From NCBI RefSeq assembly GCF_932526225.1, contig NC_064045.1:2829998-2893997 (forward strand): a stretch of 64,000 bases of DNA, read 5' to 3'. Every line of letters begins with the position of its first letter. Position 1 is the stretch's first letter. This stretch comes from Nematostella vectensis (lineage: Eukaryota; Cnidaria; Anthozoa; Actiniaria; Edwardsiidae). Positions 1 to 14,700 of the stretch are shown here, one piece after another. The translations under genes and the position numbers were made by a program. The notes under the pieces were generated by a model. That model ran no database searches and was not told the DNA's origin. It worked only from the letters and a program-made list of their open reading frames with translations.

Positions 1-8
1 TTGTTTAG

Positions 9-209
9 GGATGGAATGATAATGACAAACCTTTAAAGTATCAGTTCACGTACCAATGGAAAGGGCTGACCAGCGTACTATCCCACGGAGCAAGCGCACA
101 GGTGTCATGTCAGCTACCAAATGGCCCGCCCCCTACATATCAAGTGACTCTTACATTCATTATCATGGATAGTCTGGGGGCGTCTGCCCAAATAGAGAAA
201 CAAGTAAAG
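9..209 (+). CDS. Gene A exon 1: REJ-module end
   Basis: The acceptor is tttag ending at 8 and the donor is AAG|GTGAGT at 209/210. It encodes GWNDNDKPLKYQFTYQ, the typical REJ signature of a Gly-Trp-x-Asp stretch followed by PLxYQF, and a later SLGASAQ strand. The 201 nt keep phase 0. It is the first exon visible, so the gene continues upstream of the window. Confidence 0.85.
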
Positions 210-3200
210 GTGAGTTTTTGTCTTGAAGCCGTATTGTCACCAGTTTTTTTTCCGGAGGGCCGACGGACCGACAAGCGACATAAAAGGCGTATGTGTAAGC
301 AATTATCTCAACAACATATTATTATGAGCCGTAATGCTCTAATATTGTTCCAAATCAAAAACGAAGATATGATGTAGCCCCTCCCCCCGGATTTGAATAA
401 GAAACGGAAATCACACTGGTTATTCGCGACAGAAGGAAAAGCCAAATCATTGTTCCAAAAAAAAGACGCAACAAAAATGTATATGATTGTATTTTTAATT
501 TTGAAGAATGTACTTTTGAAAAAAAAATTCCAGGCATTTGTTAGGCCATATTGTGGAATGTCTGGATTTCATCTTGTAAAATAGAGGTGTTGATAGGGGA
601 GTTTGAAGATGCTTTTGCCGTGTTTGTAGGTGAAGCCAGTGCAAGCTGACAAAAAGGCTACCCAAGAACTCGTAGACAAGGCGTCCAGGGACGTGAATAG
701 CATGTTGAATACGGGGGATGTTAGGAAAGCCGCGGAGATCGCCAACGCTGCACTCGAGACGATTTCTAGCTCTGGTAACATGGAGGCGCAGGAGAAAAAC
801 AAGGTATATTTGAATCAGCCAAGGTAACAGCAGCGATCCCTCGCATTTTGCTCTTCTTTTTTAAACGTTGTTTTATTTGTCAAAAGGGGAATGAAGAACG
901 TTTAATTGAAAATCCAACTTCCTATGAGAAAGTTTTGACTAGCATCGAAAAGTGGTCAGGTTATGACAACCGTTCTTCGATTCAAAATCAATGCTTTATA
1001 TTTTTTTGTCATTTTTTTTTTTGCAGAAGATTAACAGTATCACCCAAGATATGCTCAAAGTCAAAGTGTCGAACATGAAAACTCTGATCCAGATCTCCTC
1101 GGTCATCGGTAGCGCTAGCACCGAACCGGAAAACCTCTCAGGCGATACGCAGGTAAAAACTGTCATCATTTTAAAATTATACGTTTTGCCTTCGCAGATT
1201 TATTGAATTAAAAAGTGACGTAAGATGATTTAGTTATACCGTGAAATTAAAGAAATTTAGGGATCACATTTCCCCCCAAAGTCACCCCCGATGTCTGAGA
1301 GGAACTTCAACCACTAAATTCTACGAGCTGCTATCAAAGTTTGATCTCTCTCGAGACCATCACATTTTCACAAACATTTAAAAATCGAAATTCTTAAAGA
1401 GCACGTGACACGAAATTCTCTTTTGCTTATTTTGACAAATTGACTAGTTAGTATAGTAGCGGAATATCCCAACAATAATTCCTCCAATTTTCGATTTAAA
1501 CGGAAACCTGATTTTTGATCCTGATTTTTGAACCGGCGACATCCGAATATCTAATTTGCATATCACTTGTGACGTCAACAGTTGTACAGTTGTATAATTG
1601 CGAAACGATATTACAAGGCAAAAAGTAACGCATCTATATTTCTGCAAAGCAGAATGCATATTTTAAAACCGTCACAGAGAAAAAAATGTTTAATTTTTTT
1701 TTAATTTATTGCGAATTGTCATAAGAACAAAAACACGCTCTTAGAAGATCAATTTTTACGCACTAAATAATGCACTAAACGAAACCTTTAGATTACTAGG
1801 GAAGCAAGCTATAAATCATCTACTCAAAGAGATAAAAAAAATCGTCAAGATATCAAACTCAAAGAGAAACGACTAGAAATCTAGAATCTAAAAAGTAGGT
1901 TGAGATGCGAGGACCTAAAATCATCAATGAGTGAACGGCAAAAAAAATCGATTGTATTTATTTTTCTTTTAATAAACAAACAAACAAATGCAATAGATAG
2001 TACTAGCATTATAATCCCTGAATAGTTCTAATGTTTGTTGAAGAAAAACTGCCAACAAGACTTGGTATATGTGAAAGGGAATGCACAACAATCGCACAAA
2101 ATGTACATTTACTTGCAAAACAAAGCGTACGGTGCGATAAGAAAACACTCACAAGAAAACTTGCACCCTTCACAGTGCTTTTCCTGGCTCTAGAACAAAT
2201 TCGAATTTTATGTTTACCCTTCCTCCCTCCCGATTGTAAGGACTGATTATTGTCAATAACTCGACTGTTTGTAATGTAGAGAAATATCATCCCTTGAATG
2301 ACTGAATCAAATGTTGTCAATCGGCACGGTAAAACAAACTATTTCGCTTTTCCCGTTTGCCAATTTGTTGTTCTTTGAGGATCAACAGTGAATCAGATTA
2401 TTACAATTGCATGTGGTTCTTTCAACATTTTCCACCCCTGGGTGCTGTTTGAAGGTGAACTGGTATTTTTGCGAGTTTACTAAATTTAGTGAAGTTGTTC
2501 GCCCCGTCTTGGTTTTATGGCCGTTCGCATTCGCACATGGAAAAAATCGTATATCTACAACTCAGTTTGCAATTAAAAAAGTCCAATACAATAGAACATA
2601 TTCTAATAATCAAACCATTTATCCTTACCAGTAAAAATAAAGCGTAGTGCTCAAGCCAAAAAAATCCGGTTGAAATTCATTTGCTTGAATGAACCTATCG
2701 ACTCGAACTGGTAAACACTGTATTTTCATTCCATCCACTTCAGGTTTCGATTAAACCCCTATCTTAGTGATAGGAAGAAGTTATTTTTGGATTCATTGTT
2801 TGAACATTGTAATCATCTATCTTTACCAAGTCTTGAAAAGCGAGGAAATAGAAAAAATACAAGAGATATGCTCGTCCTCATCTTTACAAATCTACAATGG
2901 CAAGCGATGTTCGACTGGAACCCCATCACTGTACAACTTTTGATGTCAGCCAATCAAAAAAAAGTCGCCAAGACAAGACATTTTCAAAACACGATTACAA
3001 AAATTCCTGTAATCAATAAGAGCAAAGGCATTTTTAAAACCAAACATCGATAGCTATATTTTGTTATAAAAGCTTATGTATTTTTCGTGACATGGTCTCT
3101 TTAAATCAAACAACCACCCACAAAATACATAGTTGCATAAGGCTTGTCTGCGTTGTACTGTAACATCACTGACACGCATGCGTGCAGAAATCACTTATCA

Positions 3201-6200
3201 TCCCACATGGATCTAGTCTAACGTGACATGACGGAAAAACATGACGTGACGTTTCAAATAAGCCCATTTCACATAATATAGGCGAAGAATATCTCTGAGT
3301 ACTTAGTATCTTGTAGCAAATAAAATATCAAGTGCGACTTTTTTTAAATTGATGCGACTTTTTGTAAAGTGTCATTGAAATTTGAGCTTTTCGTCCCTGA
3401 ACTGATACACAGTGCAATGATGATCAAGGAAAAATTATCTTAAAAAGTCAAAATCTGGTTATGTGCACTTCGGCCTTACGTTATTTGTGTTTTGAAAATC
3501 AGTCCGTAATACAAGGAACCTATAGCCATTGTAAGAAATTGTGTCTTCTCTATCAGGAATTCTGCGTGTGTTCTGCCTGTAATTGCGCGCTTTCCAGGTT
3601 TTTCCGTCATGTCGTCTAACGTTGTATCGTGAGATAATCCCACGGGGATATTCCCGAATGTTGCCTTCTATTGGTTTCCATGGTGAAAATTAGAAGACAA
3701 GCATCTTGGTTCTAAATTTTCCTCATGCATTGATCATGAGAAGAATGTAGAAGACAAGAGATTCGTAGATGTAAAAGAGATGTAGAGACAAGAGATTCTT
3801 TTAGATTCGTTTGGTTCTTTAAGTTTAATTAGAAAGAATTGTAACATGTCTGAGACATTTAGCATCGCGTTTTCAGAATCAACCGCAAACAGCAAACCGT
3901 TGCCGGTTTGCGGTTTGACGTACTTGCGAACACTAATTCATGGTCTCAAACGGGAGCTCATAGAAAATTTGAGGGGAAAACTGCTGAGGTAAATCTCTTA
4001 CCGCTAGACGGTGCTCCTGTGGTCAAAACGCGAACCGCAGACTGCAAACTTGACCCCAAGGCTTTTTCACGTGACACCCAGAGGTTTGACGTTTGCGTTT
4101 CCGAGAAAAAACGCGGTGCTAAATGTCTCTATTATCTTAGACAAAAAGCGTGAAGGCACTTCAAGACATGACGCAACTGTTCGCGGAGCAGTCTAAATCT
4201 GGGAATGTTCTGGACGAAGAAGTTGCAGCGGGAAGTGAGAACATGATTCTTAGCCTGGGAAACCTGATGAACTCTGCCTCACAAAAGGCCAAGACGCCTA
4301 CCGATAATAAGATAGGGGGGCAACGCGAGGTATGTGTAACGCGGCAAGTAACATAACTTTTTAATAGGGTGTTTTCATGGAAGCTGATCCGACACCTACA
4401 AAACGTTATTCGCTTGAATGACTCCCTAATCATTGAGAAAGTTTGTTTCCAATAGGAGACTTGCACTAAGAGATCACGTGAAATTTTGGGTGGTAAATTC
4501 AAGCAAAAAAAAAAAAAAAAAAGAAATGACTGCGCCCGTCAAGCAAAGGAACCACCAAAAAATAAAATCTTAAAATGAAAATAACCCCTTTTTGAAAGAA
4601 AAAAACTTTCTGGCTTTTTTCATAAGCACTACATAAGATGCTTTATGATGCTGTTAAAAGCCTGAGCGCGCGCTAGTTTGCCACCCAAAAAGTCACGTGA
4701 TCTATTAGCGATCTATTGGCAATCATGAGCTCATATTTCTGACTCATCTCTATTATGTGTCTTACTCAGAGCAAAGCCGCTGCTCAGGAGACCCAAGTCC
4801 TCGTGGACAGGGTGGGGAGTGCGCTATTGTCTCGGGTCGGGATCGGCGAGGAGTCCAAGGTCATTAAGACCGCTCGACTGTCCATGCTACTTGAGAGACA
4901 GAGGCCGGGGAAGGTGGCAAACAGAAAGCTATCTGAACGAGATGCAGAATTCAAGCTACCTGAGATGGACTTGAAGGATTCCTCCACGAACTTCGTGGAT
5001 TTTCAGGTATGTATTAACCTATGTCAAACAAGAGTCGACAGTTTTTGGTGAGTAAAATTTACACCTATTTCAAATAAGGTTGCACTTGGAGAATTTGTGT
5101 ATCGTTACCCGCAGTGCTTCATGGGCCTGAAGTTCATAAGCAAATAAGCATAAATAAAATAAAAACCCAGGTTTCAATATTTTTTTCTTTTTTTAGCTTG
5201 TAGAATTCTTGTTTACATTCTTATGAACATTCACATGGCTGTTACATACAAAGATTCAGCCGTTTATACGCTACCCATGAACCACCGCGGGTTACGACAC
5301 TTGGGTTCTCCAGTGCAAGCTTATTTCAAATAGCTGTATAAACTTGTTTACGAACACGGCTATTTGGGTTTTTTGATTGACTCCTATATTTCAAATAAGA
5401 TTGCGCTCGAGAGTCGATGTGTCGTGACCCGCGGTGGTTCATGGGTACCGTTTATGGATCCTGACAACCTCTTTGCCAGAGCCCACGTACCTTTGTGCCA
5501 GCGGCAAGGTACAAGGCTTTGGGATAATCAATTCCTAGGGCGATTCTTATTGGCTCGTGGGATTGCTTTAGTAAGCATGCGCAAATAAAACGAAAGTGAT
5601 TAGAACAATGGGAAAGCTCAACGATGGACGTCACACATTCTGTGCTTACTTGTAAGATTCCAGTTTTGGAAATAAAATGGCTGAGAATGCTCCCAAAAAA
5701 ACAGCGAACATAATTTTGTCGTTGCTGCTACAAACTTTTAGTACCACAAGACAATCATTTGCGGCTTTTGGTCTTAAAACAAGGAGAGGAGCTTTGTATT
5801 ATTCACTTGCTCGGGTATTCGTTGCTTGTCCAAACTTTGGGGAGTCGTCGCGTCGGCGGCGCGCGACAACGGCCTAGTTTTCCTTTCATTCCTTATAATA
5901 CATTTATAAAATAACTTAAATTACAAAATTATATTGCTTCGACGTTTCGGCAATGCTGCCTTCATCAGGAATAACTGATAATTTAAACGCTGGTTTCAGG
6001 GAAAAGCCGAGGACTTGTTTTTGTTCCTTATCCACCCCCACACCTTCACCTTTCCAATAGTCCGTCTCGAAATTTTGGGTATGAATAATTGAGGAATTCT
6101 GATACTTGTAGGGGCCAAATAGCTGGTTTCAAAAACAAGGGGGAGGGTATGCAATAAGACAAGAAAAGGAAGACTATCGTTACTCAGACGGAGATAAAAG

Positions 6201-9200
6201 GAAAAACAGATGATATTGAACGTACTTTATTAGCTATATACAAAATATACAATCATATTAAATTCATAATTCCGATTAGTTAGCAAAGGATCGCCAGTAA
6301 TTCATTGTCAATGCCACGCGTAAAGGATCCTAGCTCAACTCAGGACGGCTACTTTTATGCAAGTTCATAGCTCAATTGCGAATTATCTAGCGGGCGTGGA
6401 CTCTTCTCGTCGATGAATCCGTTACAGCTCACGAACCGCATGATGTAACAGGCAACACTTCTTAGAGTCTTAAACTCGAGAAGAACAGCCTTCCCGTTAG
6501 GATGTCTAAACCCATTCTGGTCACGATTATGAGAATCAAACAACAACCAAGTTTGAGATGTCTTAAATAAGGCGACTGTATAAAGTAGGTATCTAATGAT
6601 GAACATGCCATACTCGTTCAAAGATTCTATACTACTTTCAATGCCTGGTAGCGGATTGTTCTTGTCTGTGCCATCGTTCATAATATCACCACACATGACA
6701 CCACCTCTCTTCAGGTGGAAGTGCCGACCCCGTAGTTTAATATCTAGATCAATCTCATCAATGTGCAGATATGCGGTTTTCGAGAGACCCATCTTCTCTT
6801 GAGTCTCCCTGTGTCTCTTATCCCCGGTGAAGATGATGTCGTCCATGTCCTCAGGAGTCCACAGCAATGGGATTTTGCTGGACGCTCTGAGGATGGCGCA
6901 GAGAGCAATGGAACAACACTGTACACCTGGGATGATAAGTCTTCCGTCCCCTTGGTGCATGTTTGCCTGGACGAGAAGACGCGAGATGCTCTTTCCACCA
7001 TGTGACTCCAGGCTATGAACACAAATGTAAAACATCTAGTTTATTTTATGATCTGTGAATTTTCGGGATATAGGATGATAGAGCAGCACTCCTCTCCAGC
7101 AACCACATTTCTTCCTTTTTTAGCTTTTCCTTATCTTTCGCCATCCACGCTACTCAAAGTGAAATATTCCTTAAAAAACGAGATCTACTAATATTTTTAA
7201 TATCAGGTTTTCACCATAGATGTTTTTTTTCTTAATGGAGTGATTCAATATCCTACGAGTTATAACTACCCAGCGAAAAAGTATCAGCCTGCTTAGCCTT
7301 CTATCTTAGCCTCTTACCTTTTAATTGATCTTGCGCCATCTTGTACCATTCCATTTGTCTGGTTTGATTCTCTGTGGGTTTCTCTCCCCGTGCTGTTTCC
7401 ATTCTGGGCAGCTGTGGCGTATGAACTGGCCTTGGTGGTGGAAGGCGCGGACGGTCTACCCATTACTCCACAGGCGTGTCCCTTTCTGGGTAAATCATCT
7501 TCGCGATTGTTTCGGTTTTTCCCTTTTTTTATTGATCCCATTAGTTGAACAATATGATTAAATTACCTTCTCGTTGAGCAACTTAACTGAAGGTATGTAG
7601 AAAAATAACTTACTTTTTGCTACCTATTTCTTATTTTGACCACTTGCAACTTGCATCTCGACGGACAAGCTTTCCTTTCTCTTCTGGTTTTTGCTCTCTC
7701 GATTGATCTTAACTCTTTGCACAGACAATTGATCAGCCTCTACATCCATCTTGTTTTTCGTTCTTTCTAACTTGTTCTGCTTAGTCCGCAAGTTGAGCTT
7801 ATCACTCCCCTTGACATTTCCTTCTTGTGCATCGGTAATATTTGCAGCGAGTTCAGATGCTGTCGGTGTCTTATGAAGAGTCCTCTCTTCAGCCTGATGG
7901 CCGATTTCATCAGGTCTCGCGTCTGATGACTCTGTCACGGGGTAGTGCTTAGGAGATACGACGTCTTGTTCGACTTTCGCTTCTGTCTTGTAGGTGTGAA
8001 GGATGGATTCCTTTCATATTACTGATAATTCTGGTTTGCTTTCTTTCTTCGTACACTCTTTGTCTTTCCGTGATCTGCATTGAGATGTTTTCATTGTTTT
8101 TGTTTTTGTGCTTCGCCTTCTTCTTCTGTGGTTGAGCGTATGTATAAAGGAGCAGCTGGTTTTCTTTGCTAGGGTCCCCGTCATTAGAAGACATCAGAGG
8201 TTTGTGGTCAGAGGGAAGCTCCCGATCATTGCCTTTATTTGGTGCATTCAAAACACCTGCATCAGTTGCTAGGTTAGCATGGTTGTCTTTCCTTGATACC
8301 CAATCATTATCGCCTCCAATCTCCAGCTGTAGTTCTTCTACAATTGATCAATTTTTGTCCTTTTTGAGATACTGATTAGATGAAATTTCTTTCTTCTTCT
8401 GTAACTCTGTTATCGGTGGAGTACTTTGAATACTCTTATCCGCGAGCTCTGTCTTGTTAGTTATTATCTTGGATTTACCATTGGCTTGCAGGTTGCTCCA
8501 TCAGCGCCCCCCCGGATTATGTGTGTTTGTTCAACATTCACCGACGTCGGTGCCAGTTGTTCGCCACTGAATGCCACACGAATGCCAGGATGGTAAGGCT
8601 TCGTGAAACCGGAAGGAAATTCGACATCCACCTGTCTCACTGACGAGAACATTTCTTCAATCGCCATGATGCACGCTTGGTCTTGTTTCGTCTCCTCGTC
8701 CTGAGCTTCCTCCCTCACCCAACCAAATTTAGACACTAAGAGACGGCGGGCTGTTGTATCCGTAAAACTCTTTTTAAGTCCCTCAAAGCCTAGTTGCGTA
8801 GTTGTTACACTGATTGTGTAAGCCTTAAGGTGCTCAGATATCTCTGCCGCCATCCACTCATGCTCATCGTGTGACACCTGGCTGAGGGAAGCTAGAAGCG
8901 CTGACATGTGGTCTGGTTTGGTTGCGCAGTAATCCATCAGATAAACCTTGACGCGACGTCGAATGATTGCATGTCTTCCATTAAAGGAAACCAACACAGG
9001 TCGTTTAGCTGACAATGTCAGAGGCTCCATTTGCTCAAGCTTTAAACTGAGGGGTCTCATCAACCTGGTCAAAGACTTGGCGAGTGAGGGATAGAGTGTG
9101 ACTCGACGCCCCTGGCGCGATGCACAAGCCGCAAGTCTCTGGAGGCTCTTTGTGTCCCATGATGCACCCAGGTCAAACAGGCGGAGCTTCTTGAGTCCTG

Positions 9201-11754
9201 TAGAGGATGCAATCCCCTTGTACTTTACTGGCGAGGAAGGCTGCACGTTCAACTCGGTGGTTACGAAAGCATCACTTCCTTGGCGGTCTGTCGACGCAAA
9301 AGATGGACAAGCACTATTCTCCTCTTGGATCTGGTGCACCTCGGTGATGCTGGAAAGACGACCTCCCTAAGAAGATAATAACAATCAACGTCATTGTGAA
9401 TACGTTTTTAAACGTTTTCGTGTAATCGTTTGCATTTTGTAAAATAGGAAATGGTTTGTTAGGCGCATCTGATTTGAAAGCTTAAAGTGTTCGATTGGTC
9501 GCGCTTGTAATGAAAGTATGATAGAAAAGTATACGCGCTTTATATGTATACATTCAAATGTACTACTAGCACACAGAACATTGGTTATAAATGCCTGAAT
9601 GATCACAAAACAATAATTACCACTGCCTGAATGATGCCGAAACATTATGACAGCTTTTAATGGAAAAACAGGATAACATAAAAGGAGTCAAGTATAACCG
9701 TTTAAATCTATACAAATGGAGATGCTATTTTGTCCGTCGTGTTTGTGTAGGTTTATGGTTTTTATTCAATTATCCAACTTAAATAAACGCTCACCTGAAC
9801 ACTTGGAGTTTTCCATGATCCACAAATGCGAGGGAGGTAGTGCTTCTAAATAACTGAAGACAATTCAACAACCATCTGTCTCACCCGCGAGGACGGCTTG
9901 AACATTTCTTCAATCGCCATGATGCAAGCTTGGTCTTGTTTTGTCTCGACCTGAGCTTCCTCCTTCACAAAACCAAATTTAGACATCGAGAGAGGGCGGG
10001 CGGTTGTATCCGTGAAACCCTTGTCAAGTCCCTCAAGGCCTAGTTGCCAAGGCCTAGTGGTAACACTGATTGTGTAAGCCTCAAGGTGCTCAGATATCTC
10101 TGCTACCATCCACTCATGCTCACCATGTGACACCTGGCTGACAGGATAGGAGCGCTGACATGTGGTCTGGTTCTGTTGCGCAGTAATCCATCAGATGAAC
10201 CTTGACGCGACGTCGAAAGATTGCATGTCTTCCATTAAAAGAAACCAACACAGGTCGTTTAGCTGACAATGTAAGAGGCTCTATTTGCTCAAGCTTTAAG
10301 CTGAGGGGTCTCATCAACCCGGTCAAAGACTTGGCGAGTGAGGGATGGAGTGTGACTCGACGCCCCTGGCGCGATGCACAAGCCGCAAGTCTCTGGAGGC
10401 TTTGTGTGTCCCATGATGTACCCAGGTCAAACAGGCGGAGCTCCTTGAGTCCTGTAGAGGATGCAATCCCCTTGTACTTTACTGGCGAGGAAGGCTGCAC
10501 GTTCAACTCGGTGGTTACGAAAGCATCACTTTGTCGGCATACTGTCGACGCAATAGATAGACAAGCACCAGTCTCCTCTTGGATCTGGTGCACCTCGGTG
10601 ATGCTGGCAAGACGGCCTCCCTATAAAGATAAGACCAACGTCACTGGGTGTGGGAAAGTAAAGTATACCCGTTCCAAATTCATACAAATGTTCTAAAAAT
10701 ACACAGCACCATAGTTACAGGTGTCCGAATGATGCTCTTAAATCCAAGAGCCTTTGATGGGAACGTGATAACATAAAAATAGCCATAGCATAACCATACA
10801 AATGAAGATGTTCTTATGGCGTTGTGGCGTGTTGGTCTAGGGGTGCAGTATTTCTTTAACCTTTCCACTTAAATGAACGCTCACCTGGAGTGATTTCACC
10901 TTCGACTGGATATGCATCTTCATGACAAAGTTGATAACAAAACATATAAGAGCGGCGAAGGTAACCGCTGACACCAGGTACAGGATATCCCCCAGCACGA
11001 CGGTGGGAGCGGGACACCCAAAGACAACGATTGCTTGCCTTGGAGCAGCCACGGGAAAGGCTACAACTAAAGAGACAAAGAAAAATAATTATTGATTGAG
11101 TTTGAGAATATATTTATCATCTTAGTATGTAATAGGTTAGTACAAGGTGAGAGAAAGGGGCAGTGGGTTGGGGAAAGCAAAGTTAATTTTAACCCTAAGA
11201 GATATCATGTGGGGTCAAAAGCAATTCTTAACCCAGTTGTTATTAGGTTGTGAGGATCTTTTAGCGCCAGCGGATCACCCCCGAAGGGATAACAGTTAGA
11301 AGGATTTTATGCCATATAAGATAGGACGAACACCCCCGTCTAGGGTATAATTATTATTGCACTTACTTGGCATCAGCAGTCGTGGCTTGATGAAGATCTT
11401 AAGCAGGTTCCGGGGGTGAAGCTCTGAGTACACTTGTTTGTAGCTGGGCAGCAAAAGCTCCCAAGAACAGGCTACAGATTCGAGAAAAACAGTGAAGCAT
11501 CATCTCTATTAGTGGCTATGAAGATTGTAAGAATAAACAGCAAGTATGGCACATTGTTAGAAAACATTCCTGGAATATAACATTTTTCCCAGTGCTATCA
11601 GGCGTATGCAAGAGAATGACTGCTTCTACTCTAGCAAATACAAAGTTTCACTTGTGAATCTAGACAAACTGAAAAATAAAAATACTACTACTACTTCTAC
11701 TACTACTACTACCACCACTACTACTACTACTACCACTACTACTACTACTACTAG

Positions 11755-11785
<31 letters not shown>

Positions 11786-14700
11786 AATAATAATAATAAT
11801 AATACTAATAATTATAATTTTAATTATACTTATAATAATAATAATTATTATTATTATTATTATTATTTATTATTTATTATTATTATTATAATAACATACC
11901 TTTGTAAATAACCAGCTCATGACATTGTGAAGACTTCTCCGCTTGCAAAAGCCCGGCTGTAAAACGAAAATAAAACACGCTTATACAAAAGAATCTGATA
12001 AAAATATATTCAGAAACAAACTGTATTTAGAAAAATAATTGTTAAATTGGAGTAGAAATTTGAGAACGAAGCTTTTTTTTACTATAAATATTTTGTGGAA
12101 TACCAAAAATACCGATAAAAACAGAAAAGGCGGGACCCACCGGAATCATCTTCAACGGCGTCTTGTACCGCGACGGGTACTTTTTTCTTGGTCTCTTCTC
12201 CTTGACCATCACTCTAGAAAATTACAACAAAACCAAAAATTAACAGAAGGTAATAGTAGTGTCCGAGAAACACCGCTTGTTCACTGACAACAACACGCCA
12301 CCGCCGGTACTTTTTCTCACATAACGACGCTACGTACCTCGACACTGGATGTTGTTCTGTAATAAAAGGCTGCGACTCATGCTGCACAGACTGCTAGTCC
12401 GGTGAGGACGGGGTGGTCCTTAAAAATCTCTATCATTTTAAAAATATGGTACGCTCCATGTATTGATGCTTTCGCTTCATGAACGTTTTGATCAGTTTGG
12501 GGGAATGCTGATTATGACGTCAGACAATACGCAATCTTCCTCGAGCTCTCACCAAAACTCATCAATTACAGGATTTCACTTAGAAATAAAATATTATAAG
12601 CGCATCCAATTAAACCGAGAACAAGAAGTTTCTTGTTGCAGTCATATATGAAAAAATTCCACCGGAGTCTGTAGAATTATCGACTTCTTTTTGATTCAGC
12701 GCGATCTTCGCTGCATCGCCCAACGCGAGGACGCGCGCGCAAGCTATGCAGTTTTCCCATCACGCGTAGAAATCAGACGGTACGACGGATATGTTAGAAA
12801 AAATAGAAAAAGGGTAATTTCGCATCGAACTTTGTTCGTATTCAATTAAGGTTCAGAGCAGTGTAAATAATCACCTCCGATGCGTGTCCACGTGCGAGAG
12901 CATTCTAAAGTGCGCACATCGCCAAAGATCAGATCGATCGCAAGCTTTGAAATGCCAACTAAACGGGTTTCGATTTGAACGAATTTTGTGAAACATTTAC
13001 CCGCGAGAGGCCTTAACATTCTAGAAAGGCGCAAAATCGTAATTCGATGAATAAGCGGGAACCATGTGTTTGTGCGAGTTTTGTTAAATATTTTGTAATT
13101 TAGTTGATTGGGAAGAATTGTGGAAAAAAATAATTGGTGAAAATCTATCCTCTTGTTTTTGCCCTGAGAACAGAGGCTTTCTCTTATTACCCTGCAAACA
13201 GAGACCCTGCTAACAGAGGCAGGTAGGCTCGTGTTTCTTGGGCTTAGATGTCGCAGTTTTCATGTCGTTCCCAAAGCTTAGTACCTTCATGCCAGCCGCA
13301 AGATACAAGGCTCTGGGATAATTAATAACATCTCTGAAAGCCATGTTAATGTTTTCATGTACAGAAAAAAGAATGGTAAAACTCTCAAAATCGAAATTTG
13401 TGTTGTTTATGGTTATTTGCTGATTTATTTGATATCCATGAAACATGGGTGGCCCTTATCTGGGCTACGTAAACTTGGATTCTTTGAGTGATGCTTGAAG
13501 ATCCAGTGTACTTTGCGGGCGCTCCCAAAGGTCACCCCTGTGTAAGAGCTCTTACGTCTAAATGTCTAAATCTGTCTAAAATGTCTAAATCTCACTAATC
13601 TCGTCGTGACAGACTCTTATCTCCTTGTATTGTGACCACAGATGACGACGACATCGTTTACTCCCTTCACGTGGGACCAATCAGCCACCAGCGTCAGCAA
13701 CTCTGACGTCATTAGCCTCGACTTGAAGAATGATAAAGGAGCTGTTATCCCCATTAAAGACTTGGACCGAGACATTGTTATCAAAATTCCACAGAAGAAA
13801 AGCGACAAACCCACTGTGGTCTCAGATTCTGGACATCTGTTCCTAAAGCCCGGGGAGATCCGATCACACAAAGTGTTGATTCATACCGTGGGGACTGCAT
13901 TTCAGTTAAAGGTAAGTCATCTCTAATATGCATTTCAAAATGAAAGGTAAGGTAATACGAGCAGCCAAATCTTACAACTAAACCTCGTTACACGATACAG
14001 TATGTCACACCACACCACGTTATGCTTTATACTATGTCACACAGGTATAAATCAACATAATGTTAAAAGGTATAAACGCCTCTGTGAAACAGAATAGTTC
14101 CGCTGACGTTTCGAGCGTTAGCCCTTCGTCGGAGCAAAAGAAACTGAATCGGATGGGGGAGTGGTATTTATAGTATAGTGTGCAAACAATAGGCAGTAAG
14201 CCGGCGCCGCGCGCGCGGGCCGACAAAGTAACAAGTAACAATAGGCAACTAGAGCGGGGCGCGCTAAAGAAATCGTAATAATCTATGCAAAGGCCAGTTT
14301 TCCGTTTATACCTAGGGGGGGGGGGGGGGAGGGGGCTCTACAGCCAAGAGAGAAAAATTATATTCTCTTCTGGATGCGAGAGTCATTGGAACCATTGTGC
14401 AAAGAAAATCCACAAATAGACAAGTGGTCGACAGATTGTCCTGGGAGGTTAAAATGCCTAGAGCAGTACCTCCCAGGACACTCTCACACAACACTACATC
14501 TCGTTACACTATACACACTGTCTGACAACACTACACCTCGTTACACTATACACTAAGTCACATAACACTACACCACGTTACACTCTACACACAATATCAC
14601 ACTACACTACATCTTGTTACACTATACACACTATGTCACACAACACTACACATCGTTACACTATACACTATGTCACACAACACTACACCTCGTTACACTA

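Noticed and set aside
7007-7035. ATG at 7035 as an independent start of the peptidase domain
   Set aside because: The in-phase acceptor at 7013-7014 joins the upstream donor well and has the better pyrimidine tract; the ATG directly follows an AG and may be fortuitous.
8480-10620. SEFIR/TIR or death-fold domain in the gene C duplicated exon
   Set aside because: The spacing LRLFDLGASWD...LAACASRQGRRVTL is vaguely reminiscent, but box motifs were not found, so no name is given.
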